Below, in pieces: positions 1 to 5,157 of a stretch of 5,157 nt of DNA. Numbering within the stretch: position 1 is the stretch's first letter; each line of letters opens with the position of its first letter. The notes beneath the pieces were generated by a model. It ran no database searches and had not been told where the DNA came from. It was given only the letters and a program-made list of their open reading frames with translations. This stretch comes from an uncultured Flammeovirgaceae bacterium (GTDB lineage Bacteria > Bacteroidota > Bacteroidia > Cytophagales > Cyclobacteriaceae). The stretch lies in NCBI GenBank assembly GCA_946480685.1, contig CAMLLI010000401.1, positions 1 to 5,157 of the forward strand. Direction: 5' to 3'. The translations under genes and the position numbers were made by a program.

Positions 1-1
1 T

Positions 2-2470
2 AAACCATCCAACCTGATCATTCTGCCGGTGTTGTTCGAGAATGATGTGAAAGCGGTAATCGAACTTGCTTCACTTGAAGTATTCAACGAAACGCACATC
101 GACTTCCTGGAACAGGTAACAGAAAGTATCGGTATCGTATTGAATACGATCGAAGCGAATACACGTACCGAGGAACTTCTTACGCAGTCGCAGTCACTGG
201 CCAGTGAGTTGAAAGTACAGCAAGGTGAATTGCGCAGAACAAACGATGAGCTCCAGGATAAAGCTTTGCTGCTGGTAAAACAGAAAGAAGAAGTGGAAGC
301 GAAGAACAAGGAAGTAGAAGAAGCACGGAAGTCGCTCGAAGAAAAAGCCGAGCAGCTTACACTTACTTCCAAGTATAAATCTGAGTTCCTTGCAAACATG
401 TCGCACGAGTTACGTACACCGCTGAACAGCTTGCTCATCCTCGCGCAGCAACTATATGAGAACGCAGAAGGCAACCTGAACGAGAAGCAGATTCGTTATG
501 CGAAGACTATTCACTCGTGTGGTGATGACTTGATCCAGTTGATCAACGATATCCTCGATCTTTCCAAAATCGAATCAGGGTTTATTTCAACGAACATCTC
601 TCCTGTTCCGCTGGGTGAGATTGCTTCGTTTGTTGAAACTACATTCAAACCTATATCGGAAGCACGCAATCTTAAATTCAGAATTGAGATGGATGCTTCG
701 TTGCCGAGTTCGATGGAGACCGATATACAGCGACTCAACCAGATCTTGAAGAACCTGTTGTCCAATGCATTCAAGTTTACCGAGAAAGGTGAAGTAAGTC
801 TGAGTATATATGATGCCAAACGAAACTGGAAGCCTGGCAACCAGAACCTGGACAACGCGAAGAAAGTTATAGCCTTCTCGATCAGCGATACCGGTATAGG
901 TATACCGCAGGAGAAGCAGATGATTATCTTCGAAGCGTTCCAGCAGGCAGAAGGTTCTACCAGCCGTAAATATGGAGGAACCGGTTTGGGATTGTCCATT
1001 AGCCGTGGTCTTGCCGAACTGTTAGGCGGTACCATTGAGCTCGAAAGTTCACCGGGCAGTGGAAGTACATTTACCTTGTTCCTGCCGGTTGACAGCGTTC
1101 CAAATATAGCGACCCTCGAAACCTCCAAGAACCTGAAGGCGATTGAGCAAATGCAGCTGAACGACAACGATGGTAACATTGATTCGTTGCTCAGTACGCT
1201 GCGCGTAACCAAAGATGGTGTTGAGAATCGCGGAGGTATGGAGATTGTGAATGAAATGATCAACGAAGCCGGTGACGACCGCACCCATCTTCAACCCAAC
1301 GACAAAGTGGTGTTGATAGTGGAAGACGATTATCGCTTTGGAAAGATCATCATCGATAAGGCACACGAAGTTGGTTTGAAAGGAATTATCGCTACGAACT
1401 ACCTCGAGGTGTTCGACTTCATTAACCGCTTTGCGCCAGTAGCCATTACGTTGGATGTAAAATTACCGGCTACCAGCGGATGGAAAGTGCTCGACCTGTT
1501 ACGCAACGATCTCAACTATCGTCATATACCTATTCACGTAATCTCCGGTGAAGAAAACAAAGCGCTGGCACTGAAACGCGGTGCGCGAAGCTTCCTGCTG
1601 AAGCCGCTGGACAATACGCAGCTTGATGATCTCTTCAAAGATATATCAACCTATAACCAGCGCGACATCAAGCGTATACTGGTGGTGGAAGATAATGAGA
1701 TCGACTCTTCACAGATTGCCAAGATCGTACAGGATGTCAATATGCAGGTAAGCATCGCTCCTACCGGTGCCGAAGCATTGGAGATGATCAAGAGCGAAGA
1801 TCCGGATTGTATCATTCTCGACTATACGCTGCCAGATATATCAGGACCTGAAATTGTGAGTAAAATAGCACAGACCAAAAAGAAACTCACACCGATGATC
1901 GTATACTCGGCACGGGAATTTTCAAAGTCGGAAATGAATCAGCTCAATCAGAATTCCAATGCGGTTATTCCGAAGAGTGCGAATTCCATCGAACAACTGC
2001 TGGAAGAAACTATTGCACATCTTCATATTAACCACAGGGATCTGTCGCGGGAGAAAAAACGCATCATCGAAAACATCCGTAACAAAGAAGATATACTGAG
2101 CGGAAGAAATATACTGGTGGTGGATGATGACGTGCGAAACCTCTTCGCCCTGACAACCGTATTTGAGCGCTATAATATAAATGTAATCACAGCCGAAAGT
2201 GGTAAAGATGCTATTCAGATTTTGAATGACAACCCAAAAATTGAAATGGTGCTGATGGATATTATGATGCCGGAAATGGATGGCTATGAGACAACGCAAA
2301 AGATCAGACGCGAACACAAGAACAGTTCACTGCCGATCATTGCTGTTACTGCGAAAGCCATGAAGGGCGACCGGCAGAAATGTATTGAGGCAGGAGCTTC
2401 CGATTACATTACAAAGCCTGTAAAGATCGATCAACTGCTGTCATTGATGCGATTATGGTTCTGTAAGTAA
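2..2470 (+). CDS. Hybrid sensor histidine kinase, GAF-HisKA-HATPase-REC-REC-REC, 5' partial
   Basis: The frame is open from the left edge, and residues before the GTG at 29 (KPSNLIILP) continue a GAF domain, so this is the 3' part of a longer gene and GTG 29 is not the true start. Numbering from that GTG: GAF end about 1-40; charged coiled coil about 42-118; HisKA with H-box SHELRTP (phospho-accepting His126); HATPase with N-box NLLSNAFKF (Asn242, Asn246), G1 DTGIG (287-291) and G2 GGTGLGL (316-322). A linker of about 70 residues leads to REC1 (E432/D433, phospho-Asp476, Ser506, Lys525), REC2 (E554/D555, Asp598, Ser627, Lys649) and REC3 (D699/D700, Asp744, Thr774, Lys796). All key residues are present; REC2 has Lys-Ser where most receivers have Lys-Pro. 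Known relatives often carry N-terminal HAMP repeats, which would lie upstream here. It should autophosphorylate at His126 and pass phosphate to its own receivers. No HPt or output domain follows. The signal sensed is unknown. Confidence 0.95.
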   Translation, partial: KPSNLIILPVLFENDVKAVIELASLEVFNETHIDFLEQVTESIGIVLNTIEANTRTEELLTQSQSLASELKVQQGELRRTNDELQDKALLLVKQKEEVEAKNKEVEEARKSLEEKAEQLTLTSKYKSEFLANMSHELRTPLNSLLILAQQLYENAEGNLNEKQIRYAKTIHSCGDDLIQLINDILDLSKIESGFISTNISPVPLGEIASFVETTFKPISEARNLKFRIEMDASLPSSMETDIQRLNQILKNLLSNAFKFTEKGEVSLSIYDAKRNWKPGNQNLDNAKKVIAFSISDTGIGIPQEKQMIIFEAFQQAEGSTSRKYGGTGLGLSISRGLAELLGGTIELESSPGSGSTFTLFLPVDSVPNIATLETSKNLKAIEQMQLNDNDGNIDSLLSTLRVTKDGVENRGGMEIVNEMINEAGDDRTHLQPNDKVVLIVEDDYRFGKIIIDKAHEVGLKGIIATNYLEVFDFINRFAPVAITLDVKLPATSGWKVLDLLRNDLNYRHIPIHVISGEENKALALKRGARSFLLKPLDNTQLDDLFKDISTYNQRDIKRILVVEDNEIDSSQIAKIVQDVNMQVSIAPTGAEALEMIKSEDPDCIILDYTLPDISGPEIVSKIAQTKKKLTPMIVYSAREFSKSEMNQLNQNSNAVIPKSANSIEQLLEETIAHLHINHRDLSREKKRIIENIRNKEDILSGRNILVVDDDVRNLFALTTVFERYNINVITAESGKDAIQILNDNPKIEMVLMDIMMPEMDGYETTQKIRREHKNSSLPIIAVTAKAMKGDRQKCIEAGASDYITKPVKIDQLLSLMRLWFCK

Positions 2471-2487
2471 TTTTCTATATTGGTAAA

Positions 2488-2495
2488 TATTTTTG
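2488..2495 (+). promoter_or_regulatory. Possible -7 promoter motif before the REC-kinase gene
   Basis: TATTTTTG matches the Bacteroidota -7 consensus TAnnTTTG exactly and ends four bases before the ATG at 2500. There is no TTG 17-23 bases upstream to serve as the -33 element. If used, it would give an almost leaderless mRNA. The 29-base gap to the upstream gene makes read-through the simpler explanation, and a chance match in AT-rich DNA is likely. Confidence 0.2.
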
Positions 2496-2499
2496 CTCC

Positions 2500-3780
2500 A
2501 TGCAACCAAAGATCTTACTCGTTGATGATCGCGAGGACAACCTGCTTTCCATTGAAAGTATATTGGAACCGAATGGTTATCATTTTGTCAAGGCCAGATC
2601 TGGAAGAGAGGCACTGAAAATACTGCTCTCCGAATTTGATTTTGCCATGATACTCATGGATGTGAAGATGTCGAACCTCAACGGGTTTGAAACGGCATCT
2701 CTCATCTATGAGCGTGACAAACTGAAACATATACCGATCATTTTTATCACGGCCAATAACTTTGGTGATGAGAACATGTACAAAGGTTATCAGGCCGGTG
2801 CGGTAGACTATATTTTCAAGCCTATCAATGCCGATGTACTCCGCGCCAAGGTTTCTGTACTGGTAGACCTGTATAAGAAAACACACGAGCTGAAAGTACA
2901 GGAACAGAAACTGATCGCCACCAATAAGAGCCTCGAGAATGAAGTAAAGGAACGTATAGCTTCCGAGGAGAAAGTAAAACAACTGAACCAGGAGTTGCTG
3001 GTAAATATAGAGCGCCTTCAGTCTGTGAATAAAGAACTTGATCGTTTTGCATTCATGGCTTCGCACGATCTGCAGGAACCCCTGCGCAAGATCAGGCTCT
3101 TTGCCAACAAACTCTTCATGAAGTATAAAGATACCCTGGATGACAGTGGTAAAGCTGACTTTGAGCGCATTCAGAAATCGGCCGAGCACATGCAGTCACT
3201 CATCCGCGATATACTTACCTTCTCCAAAATTTCCGAGGATACACAGGAGTTTACATCCACCGATATAAACGTTATCATTAACGATATACTGGGCGAACTG
3301 GATGAAGAGATCCGAAACAAACATGCTCAGATCAGCACCGATAAGTTTCCAACGCTCTACGGTAATCCGGGGCTGATCCGCTTGCTCTTTCACAACCTCA
3401 TCAACAACGCGCTCAAGTATTGCAAGAAAGATACACCTCCCCTCATTGCCATTACATTCGACTGGTCAACCAACGGACAGCCTGCTGTACCGCTGCACCA
3501 GAAGTATTGCCGGATCCTGGTAAAAGACAACGGCATGGGTTTCGATCAGAAATATGCAGAAGAAGTGTTCGGTATGTTTAAGCGTCTGCATACCGAAGCG
3601 AAGCTGGAGGGTACTGGTATAGGTCTGGCACTCTGCAAGAAAATTGCCGAGCACCACAAAGGAAGTATATCTGTATTAAGTAAAGCTGGTGAAGGCTCTA
3701 CATTTATAGTATCGCTGCCAGTACAGGCTGCAGAAACCGTGGCACACAAAGGTACCCCGGTGGTTGTCTCCAATTCATGA
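2500..3780 (+). CDS. Response regulator-histidine kinase (REC-coiled coil-HisKA-HATPase)
   Basis: This 426-residue soluble protein has no signal peptide or membrane segment. An N-terminal receiver (about 3-120) has acidic pair D9/D10, phospho-acceptor Asp54, Thr84 and Lys107-Pro108. A charged coiled coil follows (about 125-182). The HisKA H-box is ASHDLQEPLRKI with His189, the variant common in phytochrome-like and PAS-linked kinases. The HATPase has N-box HNLINNALKY (Asn299, Asn303), G1 DNGMGF (343-348), an F-box around 357-360, G2 GTGIGL (371-376) and GEGSTF near 397-402. All catalytic residues are present. The ATG at 2500 is the first possible start after an in-frame TAA at 2464-2466; no Shine-Dalgarno is seen, as is usual in Bacteroidota. 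It lies 29 bases after the hybrid kinase on the same strand, suggesting co-transcription. Inference: phosphorylation of Asp54 by the upstream kinase may control this kinase's activity. Its own target is not in the window. The last six bases overlap the convergent channel gene. Confidence 0.94.
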   Translation: MQPKILLVDDREDNLLSIESILEPNGYHFVKARSGREALKILLSEFDFAMILMDVKMSNLNGFETASLIYERDKLKHIPIIFITANNFGDENMYKGYQAGAVDYIFKPINADVLRAKVSVLVDLYKKTHELKVQEQKLIATNKSLENEVKERIASEEKVKQLNQELLVNIERLQSVNKELDRFAFMASHDLQEPLRKIRLFANKLFMKYKDTLDDSGKADFERIQKSAEHMQSLIRDILTFSKISEDTQEFTSTDINVIINDILGELDEEIRNKHAQISTDKFPTLYGNPGLIRLLFHNLINNALKYCKKDTPPLIAITFDWSTNGQPAVPLHQKYCRILVKDNGMGFDQKYAEEVFGMFKRLHTEAKLEGTGIGLALCKKIAEHHKGSISVLSKAGEGSTFIVSLPVQAAETVAHKGTPVVVSNS

Positions 3781-4632
3781 AGCCGGTTTTTTCTCCGGCT
3801 GACCGTTACCTTTATCTGTAAACTGAACGGTATATATTTTATTCTCAGCAAACACTCCATAGATGGCCAGGATCGCGTGATGTCTGGCCTTCATAAATTC
3901 CTGCGGATGCTTGTTGCTGGTCCAGAACGATATATATACCTGTATCTTCGGATCCGCTATCGCTGAAAAGTATACTTCGATATTACGAATCGTATCGTTT
4001 GAAGCCGCCTTATCCAGTGCATCCTTAATACGGCCTGCTATAAAATCAAGATCAACCGTATTCACAATCTGAAACTCCAGCTCCACCTTTCGTTCCTCAG
4101 TAAGCGAGTAATTAATGATAGGTTTTTGAAATATATCTTTGTTGGGAATGATAACGTGCAGGCCTGCATAGGTGCGCAGCGTTGTAGACCGCAGGCGTAT
4201 CTCCTGAATCGTTCCGGTGAATCCGTTTGTCTCAATGGTGTGTCCTATATCAAACGGTCGCTTGAACGCAATGAAAGCACCGGATATAAAATTAGCGGTA
4301 AGATCCTGGAATGCAAAACCAAGCGCAAGCCCAATGATACCAACACCTGCCAGCAACGATGACACCGCTTTATCAAGCTGCATAATCTGCAGCGCTGTCA
4401 TGATGCCGAAAATAATTACGAGCGAATATAGTATACCTGAAACCAGTCCGCTGATCGACTCGCTCTTGGAGACGCTCATAAAAAATTTCTGAGACAACCT
4501 CTGTGCCAGGCGTGCAGCAAAAATGAACAACAGCAGTACAATAACCGCGAGCGCAAAGTTTGGCAGCATCTTGATGATATATACCCACCAGCGCGTAAGC
4601 TTGTCTTGAATAAGATTGATCCAGTCACTCAT
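3775..4632 (-). CDS. MscS-family mechanosensitive ion channel
   Basis: The 285-residue product is close in length to E. coli MscS (286). It has three hydrophobic helices: TM1 about 22-42, TM2 about 62-85 and a pore-lining TM3 about 90-122 rich in Gly and Ala (LLAGVGIIGLALGFAFQDL). The junction FKRPFDIG (123-130) matches the conserved RPF segment leading into the beta domain, followed by the beta-domain pattern RSTTLRTYAG...IIPNKDI (148-167) and a cytoplasmic alpha/beta C-terminal domain. The family forms inner-membrane heptameric channels that open under membrane tension and release solutes during osmotic downshift. I call the family, not orthology to E. coli mscS, since Bacteroidota often carry several paralogues. 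The ATG is well placed: an in-frame TAG lies 13 codons upstream with no ATG, GTG or TTG between. No Shine-Dalgarno is visible; the leader is A-rich. The gene is transcribed alone, divergent from the 72-residue gene and converging on the REC-kinase gene with a 6-base overlap. Confidence 0.95.
   Translation of the reverse strand: MSDWINLIQDKLTRWWVYIIKMLPNFALAVIVLLLFIFAARLAQRLSQKFFMSVSKSESISGLVSGILYSLVIIFGIMTALQIMQLDKAVSSLLAGVGIIGLALGFAFQDLTANFISGAFIAFKRPFDIGHTIETNGFTGTIQEIRLRSTTLRTYAGLHVIIPNKDIFQKPIINYSLTEERKVELEFQIVNTVDLDFIAGRIKDALDKAASNDTIRNIEVYFSAIADPKIQVYISFWTSNKHPQEFMKARHHAILAIYGVFAENKIYTVQFTDKGNGQPEKKPAS
3781..3800. repeat. Short inverted repeat just past the REC-kinase stop
   Basis: AGCCGG and CCGGCT form a perfect 6-bp stem around an 8-base T-rich loop, directly after the TGA at 3778-3780. 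It lies inside the 3' coding end of the convergent channel gene. No T-run follows on either strand, so it does not fit a standard intrinsic terminator. It could slow transcription or protect the 3' end of the kinase mRNA, or be a by-product of the Glu-Lys-Lys-Pro-Ala-Ser tail it encodes on the minus strand. Confidence 0.3.
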
Positions 4633-4712
4633 TACGTTTATATTTTTAGAAGTGAGAACAATAAATACGTACTATAAATTTAGTGCCACCGTCTACTCAG
4701 GGCATAATTTTT

Positions 4713-4726
4713 TGCCGTATCCGGCA
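4713..4726. repeat. Perfect 5-bp inverted repeat in the divergent intergenic region
   Basis: TGCCG and CGGCA flank a 4-base centre (TATC on the plus strand). A run of six T (4708-4713) adjoins the left arm and overlaps it by one base. For the channel transcript the hairpin would sit at the very 5' end, about where transcription should start. For the plus-strand gene it lies 20 bases before the ATG. It could be an operator or a 5' mRNA hairpin. It is not a terminator in either direction: the T-run precedes the stem on the plus strand and reads as A on the minus strand. Confidence 0.35.
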
Positions 4727-4730
4727 GTAA

Positions 4731-4758
4731 CAAATATAGAACATCATGAGAACTACAA
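4731..4758 (-). promoter_or_regulatory. Candidate promoter of the MscS channel gene
   Basis: Read on the minus strand, TTG (plus positions 4758-4756), a 17-base spacer and TATATTTG (4738-4731) fit the Bacteroidota consensus TTG-N17-23-TAnnTTTG, with an exact -7 element and the spacer at the short end. Transcription would begin around 4724-4728, giving a leader of about 95 bases before the ATG at 4632. The element spans the start codon of the plus-strand 72-residue gene (ATG 4746-4748), so the two genes' expression may interfere. This is pattern matching only; no start-site data are available. Confidence 0.45.
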
Positions 4759-4964
4759 GAAGAACAACCACACGGGCGTTCAGTCCCGATAATACGCTCA
4801 ACAATTCACCGGTAATTGATGAACAGATTGCAAGAAGTGAGGAAAATCTTACTGATGAAACCACGGTGGAGGAAATTTACACACCGGGTGCGCTATCGAA
4901 CGATGAAAAATCAAAAGAAGAACAAGCGCGTAAAAAGCCTGTGCTTAACAAGAGAGTTGAGTAA
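4746..4964 (+). CDS. Small hydrophilic protein of unknown function (72 aa)
   Basis: I do not recognise this protein. The ATG is the only Met in the product, and an in-frame TAG two codons upstream fixes the earliest start. Residues 2-10 contain only Arg and Thr (RTTRRTTTR). The middle (about 15-45) is acidic, and the C-terminal part (about 53-72) mixes Glu/Asp with Lys/Arg. There is no Cys, His or Trp, one Phe and one Tyr, and no signal peptide or membrane segment. It is probably soluble and largely disordered, with a basic N-terminal tail that could contact nucleic acid or membrane (inference only). Support for a real gene: a strong intrinsic terminator begins 22 bases after the stop, and the gene fills the space between a divergent promoter region and that terminator. 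Against: it is short, has no recognised family, no visible Shine-Dalgarno, and no exact plus-strand promoter motif; the nearest is TAATTTTTTG at 4705-4714, which has two extra bases against TAnnTTTG. Confidence 0.65.
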   Translation: MRTTRRTTTRAFSPDNTLNNSPVIDEQIARSEENLTDETTVEEIYTPGALSNDEKSKEEQARKKPVLNKRVE

Positions 4965-4986
4965 CAGGTTGTCATTTTTAGTGACG

Positions 4987-5019
4987 AAAAAAGCAGCTGC
5001 TATACCAGCTGCTTTTTTT
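4987..5019. terminator. Strong bidirectional Rho-independent terminator
   Basis: AAAAAAGCAGCTG (4987-4999) pairs perfectly with CAGCTGCTTTTTT (5006-5018) around the loop CTATAC, with a seventh T at 5019. The core is a 7-bp GC-containing stem flanked by A6 on the left and T7 on the right, so it works as a terminator on both strands. On the plus strand it ends the 72-residue gene (stop at 4964). On the minus strand it would end any gene arriving from beyond the right edge. A weaker hairpin, GTCA (4971-4974) with TGAC (4982-4985), lies just before it. Confidence 0.9.
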
Positions 5020-5157
5020 GTTCCCTCCGCTGATGGACTACATCCTCGACCTATAGCGTTGTCCTGAACCGTCTGCTTTCTCGTTTAACCGTATACGCAT
5101 CGATAAAAAATCAGCGAAGGCAATAGAGAAATGCAGGCAATACTGTTTTATATTCGA
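5020..5157. other. Right-edge stretch with no supported gene
   Basis: No recognisable gene or RNA is seen in these 138 bases. On the minus strand one frame is open from the right edge to a TAG at 5038-5040 (39 codons, ending GSGQRYRSRM). This could be the C-terminus of a gene converging on the terminator, 18 bases away, but the residues match no family I know and an open frame this short is weak evidence. TATATTCG at 5149-5156 on the plus strand is one mismatch from the -7 motif TAnnTTTG, with no clear -33 partner. Confidence 0.3.

Noticed and set aside
29..31. GTG at 29 as the true start of the hybrid kinase
   Set aside because: In-frame codons before it continue a GAF domain sequence to the window edge with no stop, so the gene starts upstream.
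893..907. GGTATAGGTATACC near-palindrome inside the kinase gene
   Set aside because: It encodes the conserved G1 motif (DTGIGIP), and the repeat follows from Gly-Ile codons; no regulatory role is suggested.
511..1284. Minus-strand open frame of 257 codons inside the hybrid kinase gene
   Set aside because: It lies wholly opposite the kinase core, whose plus-strand motifs are intact. Its product is Ser/Leu/Arg-rich with no recognisable domain, as expected of an antisense shadow.
2515..3189. Minus-strand open frame of 224 codons opposite the REC-kinase gene
   Set aside because: It is antisense to intact receiver and HisKA motifs, and its product has no domain or plausible start context.
4708..4726. 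T-run with adjacent hairpin considered as a terminator
   Set aside because: The T-run lies before the stem on the plus strand and becomes an A-run on the minus strand, the wrong arrangement for intrinsic termination in either direction.
4816..5067. Plus-strand 83-codon frame overlapping the 72-residue gene
   Set aside because: It runs straight through the intrinsic terminator at 4987-5019 and starts inside the other gene, so it is very unlikely to be translated. The 72-residue frame ends before the terminator.

Overview
This window most likely comes from a member of the phylum Bacteroidota (Chitinophagaceae- or Cytophagales-like). Three things suggest this: the protein sequences, the lack of Shine-Dalgarno sequences before every start codon, and a close match to the Bacteroidota promoter -7 motif TAnnTTTG upstream of the channel gene. 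The assignment is inferred from sequence character, not from a database search.

Layout: (1) Positions 2-2470, plus strand, hold the 3' part of a large hybrid sensor histidine kinase whose N-terminus lies outside the window. What remains is the end of a GAF domain, a long coiled coil, the kinase core (HisKA plus HATPase) and three consecutive receiver domains. (2) Only 29 bases later, 2500-3780, plus strand, is a soluble protein with the reverse order: receiver, coiled coil, then kinase core. (3) A minus-strand MscS-type mechanosensitive channel gene, 3775-4632, converges on it. The two stop codons share a 6-base overlap on the palindrome TCATGA. (4) A 113-base divergent intergenic region (4633-4745) carries a candidate channel promoter and a small perfect inverted repeat. 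(5) A 72-residue hydrophilic protein of unknown function is encoded at 4746-4964, plus strand, followed by a strong bidirectional intrinsic terminator at 4987-5019. (6) The last 138 bases hold no gene I can support, only a short minus-strand open frame running off the right edge.

How the genes work together: the two kinase genes look like one transcription unit encoding a multi-step phosphorelay with two kinase cores and four receivers. There is no HPt domain, no DNA-binding domain and no other output domain in the window, so the phosphoryl outlet must lie elsewhere. The channel is probably an independent osmotic safety valve. Nothing in the sequence links the 72-residue protein to it beyond the shared intergenic region, although the channel promoter appears to overlap the small gene's start. 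I see no mobile element, CRISPR array, tRNA or rRNA. The window is mostly ordinary signalling and housekeeping DNA; the small unknown gene and the regulatory geometry around it are the least explained parts.
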